A stretch of DNA of 64,000 bases, taken from NCBI GenBank assembly GCA_037074765.1, contig JBAMDO010000071.1, positions 174,132 to 238,131 of the forward strand, in the 5' to 3' direction. A program made the translations under genes and the position numbers. The notes below the pieces were generated by a model. The model was not told the origin of the DNA. It saw only the letters and a program-made list of their open reading frames with translations, and did no database searches. The DNA is from Mansonella perstans (taxonomy: Eukaryota > Nematoda > Chromadorea > Rhabditida > Onchocercidae). Shown piece by piece: positions 1 through 10,900 of this stretch. How positions within the stretch are numbered: the stretch's first letter is position 1; each line of letters begins with the position of its first letter.

Positions 1-555
1 ATTATAGAAATGAATTTATTTAAGTGGTAGAAAATTTTTGATTATTGGCATTTCCATCGTGGTTGATAAAGCTTGTAAATGACGACTTCGTTTTTTTTTT
101 TTTTTTCTTGGATATTAGGTTTTGGTGCTTAGAATAGTGGATTGTGTCTCTGATTCCTGTTATATTTTATATATAAGGATTTCCGATATTTAAAAATGAT
201 ATGGTGTACATTGAACGTGATGAATTTAATTACTACTGAAGAATATTTACATAAGCCAACTCCAGTGAAATATTCGATATTGTATACTCTACCTACTTTT
301 TTTACTTGAACAATTCCTTTGAAATTTGCAGATAAGTGATTTATAATGTAATAAACAAAAATGACTAGTGTCATACAAAAGTCAGAAGACGTAATATTGG
401 AAATGATTTCGTGGAAGGTTAAGGCGCCGAAAGTAAGCGCGATTCAGATTATCCGTACATTATTTATACTTACAGAAGAAATCTCAAGGAATGGAACATC
501 GACATGTTATTTTGTCAGTGCACGAAAGTAACTAACTTCGGGACAAAGCTTGTTG
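1..555. other. Intergenic flank downstream of the K2P gene
   Basis: This is AT-rich sequence after the stop codon of the minus-strand channel gene. It presumably holds that gene's 3' UTR. I see no coding exon, RNA gene or clear polyadenylation signal close to the stop. The minus-strand open stretch at 129-374 has low-complexity AT-driven codons and no recognisable domain. Confidence 0.5.
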
Positions 556-3500
556 TTATGCTATATCATCTACGTCAAGCTCATCCGCAAATCGTAATAC
601 CTCGAGGCTTTGGGGCGCAAATGCGATCGTATCACGGTTGCAAAGGTCGTTGTAGAAAGAATTGCATTGCATTTCATTGAGAATCTGCAATAGACATTTT
701 TCGCAGTAAAAATGGACTTCATCTACAAATATGCGGGAAAAGATAGGAACGCAGTCTTTTTTTAAGGTATGTGAAAAGGGTATTATTTTTATAATGAGAT
801 TTTGTTACCGTAACAAAAATGGGAACTATTCGTCCTGAAGATAATACGCAAATATGATAATATCAATATATGTAACTGATACTATTCTGTTGCTTAGAGT
901 TATAGCTTGAAAGAAATGTACTTGATAATTAACTTCGCTATTAATTAACTTAGCTATTTGCTGCCCAACGCTTATTGTCGTTAACATTCCATAAATGGGA
1001 AAACAAAAAAAAAAAAAAGAAAATAAGCAACAAACACTTATAATATCATCAGAAGTTATATATTCCTTCTCGGCATGTAACTGTCGCATTGCAGCAATGA
1101 TTTTCAGCATTTCAGTAAGTTCTGTCTAAAGCTGATTACAGACAATTTAGTGATGCTTTTTTGTTATCGATAATTAAACATCAGATTCTTTCCCTTCACT
1201 GATTTACAGCTTATAAATGTAGCTTTATATATAAATCCGAATTGATTTAAATCTATCAGAATGATAACTAATAAACCTTCTTACACTGTTTTGTCTTCCA
1301 TTTAACATTTGTTGTCTACGCCGGGAAATTGTACGGCCAAAATAATGAATTCTCATGAAAACAGCTCTCAATTCGGAAGCTGCCAAATTACCACACATGG
1401 ATAATACTGCAAGACCTGAAATATTTAGCAATAATTATGTTTTCTTCCTGAGAAAGAATTTGTTCAATCTAAAATTAACCATATCATTAATGTTTGTCCA
1501 TTGAAGGTGCTGAATTTTTTTAATGGTTTGCCAGGAAAACTTGTCAAAAATTTTGCTGGAAATTTTTTTTGAAAAATTTTAAATCTGAAATTGAGATTTA
1601 GATCAAGATCGAAATAAAATCTTTTATTAAAATTTCGGACATTTTATTTGTTCGAGCGAATAGCAAACGTTGGTTGACATGGATCAGCATTATTAATTTT
1701 TGTTAAATTGAAATCAGGAGTTACCAAATGTGACGAAGACGAGAATGTAGAAAAATGTCAGAATATTATTCAAATCGTTAGGCATTTCAGCCATTGATAA
1801 ATTGGCTACCAAATTGAATGTAACGAAAAATGCTTCTAGGAAACTTTTTTGACCACCTGAAGAAGGAAGAATAAATTATGCAGTAATTCTCTTACTATAA
1901 TTTTATCAGTAATAAAAAACAATCAATTTTAACAATGCTTAAAACGTATTCGGATATTATGTGAAACATATCCCTTGTGTTAATTGACCGAATATTGATA
2001 TATTTGAAATTACATTCAGTTCAATTTTAACATCAATTTAACAGTAGCATTTGGAATTAATTTAGTACATATATCTTCGATTTAAATACTTCACAAGATA
2101 AACTTAGGTGCAATTATATGTAATTAGTCTAAGGACGTTAATTTTCATCAAAAAATCAGCTAATAATTTTAGGCATTAATTTTAATTTTCATAAATTTCT
2201 CTCACCGGCGACAGTGTAGCACACACCGCCAAGCATACAAAAGATAAGTAAGATAGAAGCATTCACGGGTAACGGTAAGTGTTTCACATCAGCATTACTT
2301 TCCTTTATGGTCACCATCATTTCTTGTTTTTCTTTCTGCTTTCTGTAACAATCATTTCGATCATCTGATATTTCAGGAATTTCTTAAAATTGCCAACTTT
2401 GTTATCATTATTAATAAAAAATCAGCTGTTGATTAATATGAAGCAACGTAGACAATCGATTCGTCCAAGAATATTCTTTTCTTATTTCAAATTACCGATG
2501 TTTCGATAGATATGGAATAGCACTCGTTTCCATCAGTTCCATAACAAGTTGCCTCTTCTCCGAACAGCCGCACGTTTTTGCAATTCTATCTTTCATCATG
2601 CAGTACTGCAATGCAATTCTATTATCACGTAGTACTGCAATGCAGTTCTATCTTTCATCACGTAGTACTGCAATGCAATTGTATTTTTCATCACGCAATA
2701 CTACAATGTAATTCTATCTTTTATCACGTAGTACTGCAATGTAATTCTATCTTTTATCACGTAGTACTGCAATGTAATTCTATCTTTTATCACGTAGTAC
2801 TGCAATGTAATTCTATCTTTTATCACGTAGTACTGCAATGTAATTCTATCTTTTATCACGCAATACTGCAATGGAATTCTATCTTTCATCACGTAGTACT
2901 GCAATGGAATTCTATCTTTCATCACGTAGTACTGCAATGGAATTCTATCTTTCATCACGCAATACTGCAATGCAATTCTATCTTTCAAAAAAAATTTTTT
3001 TTTTTCAAAAATTTCTCCGTCAACAATTAAATATTTCAAAGGAGTAAATATTTATTTCAAAAATAGTTTCAGACTTTACTTTTTGATAAAGCTGTAGAAC
3101 AATGTCGGATAAAAATCGTCCAATGTCAACTGCTGCTAGCACCATTAGTGGAATGCCTACTAATCCATAAATTATAGTAAAAAATTGTCCAAGTTTTGTC
3201 ATTGGTACAGCTGATAAATAACCCGTTGTTGTCTGAAAATTTCAACTATTAACTATTTAAAAGGAATTTACTCAAAACAAAAAAGCTATAAATTTAACTG
3301 TTTGAATTGCTCTATCATACTTTGCATGCTTTGTAATGATGCATGTGTTAAAATGGAATTGAAAATGAAATTTTAACTTTATACCAAAATCGATAAGGAA
3401 TATAGAATTGATGGTACTGCAGTCCATTTTGGTAAAACCAATTCTTCCAGTTGACTGACATCGGGATTAAGTTGAAAATCGCGTCCTTCCATAAAAGATG

Positions 3501-4211
3501 ATAACCTGCAAGTCAGTCTTTTCTTCTCGCAATGTTTGTTTGATTTTTGCAACAAACTAAAAAAAAAATAAGAAAGAAAAGAGAGAGAAAAATGATGAAT
3601 TATCTGAACTAAAATATTTCTAGTGAAATAAAAAAAAAAAGTGAAATATGTTTACTTTGAAAGTGTTCGAAATAACTGTGGTCGAAAATGAGATTCGCTT
3701 GCAACGTTTGAACATTCTTCACTTACAATTTCGGCAATCTTTCGATAGGTGTCACGAAGTTTAGACAATTTGATAAGTTGTTGTTCACGATCTGCTTTAT
3801 CCTCTATCCTTTAGGATTAAATTTAATAGTTTAGTATGAAATTTGAAAGTTTTGTTCAGTCACCAAATAATCCACTAATTAAATTATAGTTCTGTTAAGA
3901 AACTGTAACGTACTAATTAAATTATAGTTCTGCTATCCAAATAATGCACTAATTAAATTATATTAATTTACTAGCTAAATTAACTAAATTATTAATTAAA
4001 TTATATTATTCCGTTAACAAGCTTTCGTTTAAATGATGACAATTTGATTTGTTCACGGAAAAAATTTCATATAAACTAGATTTTATCCATTGACTAAATA
4101 GAAAATAAAAACAAATTTAAATTGGACAACAACAAACATTGCAAATGTCCACGCTCCAACCATCAGATACAAGAACAGGAAGGAATATAAGCAGCAATGT
4201 GGTAAAGTCAT
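556..4211 (-). CDS. Two-pore-domain (TWK/K2P) potassium-channel-like protein with degenerate selectivity filters
   Basis: Ten exons in minus-strand order: 4211-4138, 3808-3656, 3556-3385, 3232-3080, 2605-2496, 2342-2206, 1856-1725, 1415-1285, 1125-1038, 722-556. They total 1317 nt, phases agree at every junction, and the product is 438 aa. The K2P plan is visible. M1 (about residues 5-25) ends in the family's IE pair, and pore helix 1 begins at W in LPKWTAVPSILYSLSIL. M2 contains GLVGIPLM, M3 ILLIFCMLGG and M4 GLAVLSMC. Canonical family members read TIGYG in pore 1 and TIGFG in pore 2. Here pore 1 reads TTGYL (about 135-139) and pore 2 NLSMA (about 285-289). The intact ten-exon frame argues against a pseudogene. 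K2P proteins are plasma-membrane leak channels; whether this one conducts K+ is doubtful, and a silencing or atypical subunit is an inference. Least certain are the acceptors of exons 2, 5 and 10 and the donor of exon 9. Confidence 0.82.
2578..2988. repeat. 33-bp minisatellite in K2P intron 4
   Basis: About twelve head-to-tail copies of a 33-bp unit can be read (plus-strand core CTGCAATG.AATTCTATCTTT.ATCACGTAGTA). Variants are mostly single-base, with one 4-bp deletion near 2625. Because 33 is a multiple of three, the array stays open over long stretches on both strands and produces spurious ORFs. It lies between exons 4 and 5 of the minus-strand channel gene. A minus-strand TAG at about 2700 and the 4-bp deletion show that the whole array cannot be read through as coding. 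Most units carry TTGCAG on the gene's strand, and the copy nearest exon 5 supplies the acceptor used in my model. Confidence 0.92.
3862..3965. repeat. Short direct repeats in K2P intron 1
   Basis: The phrase ACTAATTAAATTATA occurs three times about 40-45 bp apart. Two of the copies are followed by GTTCTG, and two are preceded by CCAAATAATNC. This is a small, partly degenerate tandem duplication in the first intron of the channel gene. Confidence 0.75.
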
Positions 4212-5764
4212 CTTGATGAACTAAAATTTGAATTTAAAAAAATTGGACAATGCGATTGGGAAGAATTGACAGTCACATTTTAACATTTTAATTTTTAAAC
4301 TAAAAATTTTTTAAAATTTACAAATCTAAAAAATCTAGAAACTGTCAAAATAAAGCTGTCCTTTCCTTTTTTTTTTTGTTTATTGGCGAGTTATTTCATC
4401 AATGTTGCAAAGTATCACTTGAGAGTTATAAAATTTGAAATTAAATTTGACAGTAGGAAGGAACCTGAATAAATGTTTGCTTGGAGAAGCATAAAAAATT
4501 GGCCATGTTTTATTTTTGGGATAAACTGCTTTGATTAGAAATGGAGCGGAAATTATTCGTTACACATCTGGAAATTATTATTGGCTTAATAAACTAATTA
4601 TTAATCTCTAATTAGTTACATTAAATCATATATGTTTGCAAGCCTAAAGATAAATTTAATAAAAAAATGGGAGAGAATTGTAGAGAAAAAAAAACGAGAA
4701 ATAAAAATTTTGTCATAGGGCGAATAATAAGTGATTGAAAGAAGGGATTGGAAGAAATGGAATAACTGTGTTGGCTTAAAATGTTACTCCATTAGTCAGA
4801 ATGAAAATTCAAATTTTTTTGAATAAAAATATCTATTGGCTATTTCCTTTCAACTCTTTGTTATTGTAAAGAAAAATTTTGAAGAAATATTTTGAAGAAA
4901 TATATTTCAAAAGAAAAGTTCTGAAGAAAATATATTTATATTTCTCATAGCAGAGCATATGGATGAATTAGAATTTGAAACAAAAATCAAAATTTTAATT
5001 CCGAAGGGAAAATCATTTTTTATAATAGGCATTTTTAAAATTTTAATTCATGAAAGAGAAAGTCCAAAAAGAGAAAGTGCGTTAGTAAGTTAAAAATTGC
5101 TTTCTTGACTCTTTGAAATTGCAATTATTTCACTTCTTTTCCCTCTTTGCTAAATTATTAGAAAATACTGATAGAGTGGTTGCTTTAGAATTATTATCAG
5201 AAGTGAGAGATCAATAAGAACTTCCATTTTTCAACAATGAATTTAACAATGAATATTTCAAATATCAATAATTATCGCATACTATCAATTTTGCACTTTA
5301 ATACTACCGATAACTCTCGGGAAGAATAATGAATTCATTTATTGAGAACTATTCATTCATGCAAAAAAATCATCTTTCGCAATCAAAAACTTTCTTATGA
5401 TTTAATGATGAAAAAAATCTTTTCAATTGTAAAATATTATTATTATTATTATATTTTTAAATCACAAATTGGCTTATTTGCTAGAACATCATAAAGATAT
5501 CATAAAAATTTAATTTTAGAAATTAAAATGAAATTTTAACAATAAAACTTTTTGCATTTGTCAAGTAACTATGTGTCAAGTAACTGTATTTGTTATTTTT
5601 ATTTTCCAAACAAATCTTTTCACATATTTATTTTATTTCAATTAAAAAATGCAAAATTTTACTTAACAATCAAAATTTCTCATTTCAATTCACTCAATTT
5701 AAATTGGAGCGCAAATATCAAAATTGATGTGCATGTTTGCGCTTCATTTATGACAATTTGATTG

Positions 5765-5925
5765 GATGTGAAGTATGACGTATCAGTAATGAAAGCCAAC
5801 CAATGAGATAGTAACACAGCTTGGACGCTTGACGCTAGCGACAGACTGTGCGATGCGGTTCGATCGCCTCAGTTGATGGGTGATGATGACGAGGTGAACG
5901 GGTGTATATTGATACTGAAGTCATC
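5765..5925. promoter_or_regulatory. Candidate promoter island (CRE-like and CCAAT motifs)
   Basis: This is a GC-richer island in AT-rich flank. It carries TGACGTAT at about 5777, an ATF/CREB-type half-palindrome, and a CCAAT box in CCAACCAATGAG at about 5797. CG-containing motifs such as GCTAGCGAC and GGTTCGATCGCC follow. Its position about 1.6 kb upstream of the channel ATG and 2 kb upstream of the PDI ATG would suit a promoter or 5' UTR exon for either gene. The assignment is an inference from composition and motifs only. Confidence 0.25.
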
Positions 5926-7933
5926 GTTATGTCCTATATTTTTCCATTAGATATCATATTTATTCAGAAACATTCTTTGGGATCTCTCGAAAAAGGGTCA
6001 TAAGTAGAATTCTCACATCTTCCGAGAATTTTTTTCTACTCGAAACTTTCTTATTCAAAAGCATTAACTTACATTTAACCATTTATCCTTCACATATCAA
6101 TTTTAGGCATAAATTACAATTGTTATTTTCGAGAAATTTGTTACTTGCAATGAGTATATTTTGCTACTCTTTTCACGATAATTCCACTGGTAAATTCTAG
6201 GAAAGATAGAAAGAAGAGAAAGAATTAAAGGGAAATAAGAAAGTATTGAGAAATTTAATTACAGGTATCTTTACACGAGATTCATTGTGTTAGTTTATGT
6301 CATTTGGTCAAATCTTGTTATGGACTAATAGCTATGGTAGTAGCTACAGGAATTTACCGGTTGCTCTCGCTAATATAGGAGAGGTCAGGATGAATAGAGT
6401 TCTTAAGTTTTTTTTTTTTTTTAAAACAAAGATGAGGAATAGTGCAGTGTAAGTTGTGCTTTTTCATGTTGGGTAAAGTAAATACATAGAAGCGCATAGC
6501 TTTATGGAATTTCTCTCATTTTATGTATTGCTCAATAGACGGCAAAATAAGAAGGATGGATACGTATTACATATGCAGTTAATCTGGGATTTAGTTTCAG
6601 GTTTCATATAAAGGTAATTATTTATTAAAATCATTAAATGCCACATCATCCGAAAGAGTATGAATGATTCGAGAGATGAATGGATAAGTGGACTGACTGA
6701 AATATTTTTATATCAGTGATAGCTTTATGATTAGTTTTTTTGATTCTATAATGAGGTATATGGAAGAAATCTGATGGTGTTTCTATATGGAATCTACTAA
6801 TAGTATATGGAATATGTCGTTAAAGTATAGTATACCAGGATGAGAAATAGAAGGAGAGAAGAAAGGATAGTTCCAGCATGTTAGTTTTATTTTATTATCA
6901 AATCCATTTTGTTCAAAAAATTGTAGAAACCTTATGAAATATGCAAAAGGAGTGAATTTATTCATTGGGGGAAAATTCACAGTGAATTATTCAGCACGTC
7001 ATTTCAAAGACATTCGGATCCTAAAGCATAAAATAACCATTCTTTTTATACTTTTATGTAATTCTCATATATGAAGTCCCATAAGCTAAGTAAACATTTA
7101 GCGCAGAGTTTATGTTATTGATATATTAGGAACGTTCAGTATAAGGAGAAACAGAATAGAAATACTTTATCTTCATCGCATTTCTCTCGATACTTTTTTT
7201 CTTTGCTTGTATTTCCAATCGATTTAGGACCAGATTCGTACTTCAGTTTTTTCAACATTTTCTCCTTCATACAGCGAGAGCAGATTACTTATATGCAGAC
7301 AGATCGGAAGGTACTGCATGTCGATACTTGCGAATATATTTCATTACTGCAAGTTTTGCAGAATAGTTTTAGAAATTTTTTTTCATCGTTCAAAGATTGA
7401 GGAAACAAAGCAATACTTTCAGAAAGAATGACTCCGAATATCGAGGAATTTATGGTTTTAGCAATATTATTTGTAATATGGGGAAACATTCAGAACATTT
7501 CAGAATTTTAACTTTATTAACATCACATCACCATAATCATTCGGGTATTTATTGGAATGGTTACTTTATCCGCAACAGACATAGGAATGTTTGCTTACGA
7601 TGGACTGGTTGTATGAGCGCAATCGTTGGCATATTTATAAAAGTTGTTGCCTTTAGATGTTTTCATTGGCGATTTTGCTTGGATTTTAAAATTTATATGA
7701 GGCGGGAGCTATGTTTTTTGCCGAGAGGAAGGAGATAGAAAGAGTAAAAGAAAACGAAGGGAGGTAGAATTTGATGTGCTCAGTAAAACAATCCAAGGCA
7801 TCTCGTTAGATTTCTTTATGTACTATATGATCACGCCATCATCTTCATTTTGCCTTCGAATTTTGCTTTTTCTAGCCGTTATGTTTTTTCGTATAGAGTT
7901 AGAGGGTTTTTGTATGTCTCAGTATTTGGCGAG

Positions 7934-7941
7934 TTTTCAGG
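7934..7941 (+). promoter_or_regulatory. Candidate SL trans-splice acceptor of pdi-3
   Basis: TTTTCAG ends at 7940 and a single G separates it from the ATG at 7942. A perfect nematode 3' splice consensus directly before a start codon, with no upstream coding exon, is typical of spliced-leader addition. An ordinary 5' UTR intron cannot be excluded. Confidence 0.5.
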
Positions 7942-10900
7942 ATGGCTATGATTGGATTATTTAATTTTTTCTTATTGTTGGTGTTGCCAGTAGCAAATGC
8001 CGATGGTGATGTGATGAAATTTACGGATGCCAATTTCAAGGAAGGAATCAAACCATATGATGTAGTGCTTGTAAAGTTTTATGCACCATGGTGAGAAAAT
8101 AATTATTAATTATGTGGTCTTTTTTATACTAAAAATTCTTAGTGTGGTTTTTCTGTTTGCAAAGATGTAATTGTGTATATTTCGGATCCAATTCCGATTT
8201 GTATTTTTTGATTGTTTTGCAAGGTTTTTCGTTCTGTTGAATCGTTGCTTTTATATTCAGCCAGTGATAACCTGTCATTGATTTGGTAATAGTTTACAGT
8301 TGCATTTATTGGTTTGTTTTAGGTGTGGGCACTGCAAAAAACTGGCCCCAGAATTTGAAAAGGCGGCAACGAAACTTTTGCAGAATGATCCACCTATTCA
8401 CTTAGCAGAGGTAATTTTTGTACTCTTTTAACGCTAACCAAATTTTGTAGGAATTTCTAATTAAGTTTTAGAAAGTTTTTCCGTGGACCGATTAGTTTTC
8501 CAGAATTAAATCGCACTGGAGAGCTAAATGGATAATCACGATTCATAGCTATGATGAGGATGAAAACCGAATGTGAGGGTGTCATGGAATTAGTGGGAAA
8601 CAACGATGATGAATGATCGGAGCGTCATTTCGTCACAAAAATGCCAAAGCATGTAGTCCTCTTCTCGAGTTTCAAAATGAATTGAAATTGGGATGAAATG
8701 AAATATGTGTGGAAAAAATTGCGAAGATTTTTAGAATTTTAGCGGTGTCTCTCTACTAGCTTCTGAAAAACCTGATATAAATATTTAATCATGATAGAGA
8801 GTGATAATGGTATGGTGATGTACAAAGCTCATGGAACTTTTACTGCTTGTGGAAATACTATGATATTTGATGGAGCGATGAGCTATAGAATGTAGTGCGA
8901 TCAATAATAAGCGAGAGAAGGCTGTCTGAGATTTATTTTGACTTATTTTTAGGTCATAAAAGTTTCTCGTTCACAGATTCCCAGGTATCAATCGATAGGA
9001 ATTGCAGGTTGCAGATTTGAACTGTAACTGTTTCTTCAGGTCGACTGTACAGAAGATAAGAAAATTTGTGATGAATTCAGTGTTAGTGGTTTTCCGACCT
9101 TGAAAATTTTCCGTAAGGGTGAACTGGCTCAGGATTATGATGGTCCACGAGTTGCAGAAGGTATTGTGAAATATATGCGAGGCCAAGCAGGCCCATCAGC
9201 TACAGAAATTAGCACATCACGAGAATTTGAGAAAATGTTGGAGGCTGACGATATCACTATCTGTGGTAAGTTCTTTGCCCCGAATTAATCAGAACCTAAA
9301 ATCCACCCCACAATCAATCTGGCCATACCATTAAATAATATAGTACGTTGATCTTATTTCTTCATTTTCTTTTTTTCTCTTACTTTTTCGCGTATGGAAG
9401 TTTATGAATAACAAATTGCATGTGTTAGAAATCAGTTAACTAATATTACGTGTAGTATCAGGTTGGGTTTTTAAAATTTTTAGTCGTTATTAATTGTGAT
9501 CTTACTTTAACTCATTTTTAGGATTCTTCGAGGGGGACAGCAAGTTGAAAGACTCGTTCTTGAAAGTTGCGGATACAGAAAGAGATCGTTTCAAATTCGT
9601 ATGGACTTCGAATAAACAAATTCTGGAATCAAATGGATACAATGAGTAGGCATTGTTATACCTTTTTATCGTTAAATATTAATTCCTTCCCAGTATTCAT
9701 TGGTCTTTGTCACATAATAGTATTTTTCAGTGATATTGTTGCATTTCAACCGAAGAAGTTCCACAATAAATTTGAACCGAACGGATTTAAATACGATGGG
9801 AATTACGACACAGACAAGATCAAAGAATTCCTTTTACATGAAACGTACGACATTTTATTTTTGGTCTGCTCATACCCATCACCTTCTGATCAAACTTTAA
9901 AAAAAGGTTTTGTGGCAGTGTCTAGGGAAGTGTCTAGTGGGTCCGCTTGCTCAAGATTACTCGTTTGAATGGTTTTGTATAAATTTCTTTTGGATATCGG
10001 AATAGATTAGTTTTGCTTCTTCACTTTCATCTGTGAGAAACAAATGCCATTTTATGTTTATTTTTCGAGTTTTTTAGGGATTTTTAACATTCTGCTTGAT
10101 GTTGTTAGATAGTTTTTGGTCTGAACGAAGATTTTTAGGAATGGCCTTGTTGGTATACGAACCTCTGAGAATCGGTATCAGTTTGATCTACTTCCAATAT
10201 TTGTTGTTTACAGCAAGATTGATTATGATTTGGATCCAAAAGGTCTTGTTATTTTTTTATTTTTAAAATGTAAATGCTTTTATATTTTCAGAATTATAAT
10301 ATATCAGATGCAAATTAGACTCACTGTGATGTCTATTGTCATTGTTTTTAGGTTCTAATTATTGGCGAAATCGTGTTCTTATGGTCGCAAAAGATTACAA
10401 AAGGAAAGCGCATTTTGCTGTAAGTAATAAGGACGACTTCTCATTTGTAAGTATTTTTTTTTATGTTTTCGAGTTTTGATCGACTACTTTTCTTTTAAAT
10501 GGTGCAGTAAATTTATGTTTACATAGTGCACTTGAGCTTAGACATTTACATTCCCGCATTGGACACAAAAGTTTACCATTACCTTTCAAAGAAGGGCAAG
10601 CTTTTGCACAATTCTGGCAGATTTCGGGAATGAGCGTCAAATGGAATTTTCCATAAAATTTGATTGAAATTCCTAAAGTTTGCTTCAAGTTGATCAGGGA
10701 CTTATTAATTTAAAAATATGTAGATGGAAATTCGATAGTTTAAAAAATAATTCATAACTATAATAGTGGGTTAAATTCAAAAGTAACTGACTTACAAGTG
10801 AGCATTCATTAAGGTACATCTCGGATAGCACAAAAATTCTGTTCGTTACAATTACCTGTTCTCCTTTATTTCTTTGTCTTCGTATTGTTGATTTTAGCAT

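Larger units (their letters stand above)
4212..7941. other. Divergent intergenic region between the K2P and PDI genes
   Basis: 3.7 kb separates the start codons of two oppositely directed genes and must contain both promoters. It is mostly very AT-rich with poly-A/T tracts. A GC-richer island lies at about 5765-5925. The open stretch at 7397-7738 (113 codons) has no recognisable domain, sits just upstream of the PDI start, and looks like chance reading through 5' flanking sequence. I see no transposon or RNA gene. Confidence 0.55.

Noticed and set aside
2578..3039. Long repetitive ORFs on both strands (150 aa plus, 112 aa minus)
   Set aside because: They are products of the 33-bp minisatellite, whose period is a multiple of three. 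The minus frame meets a TAG and a 4-bp deletion before exon 5.
6783..6980. Minus-strand 65-codon ORF
   Set aside because: It is an AT-driven Phe/Ile/Asn-rich translation without splice support or motif.
7397..7738. 113-codon plus-strand ORF before pdi-3
   Set aside because: It has no recognisable domain and its composition follows the flanking sequence. It lies where the pdi-3 promoter is expected.
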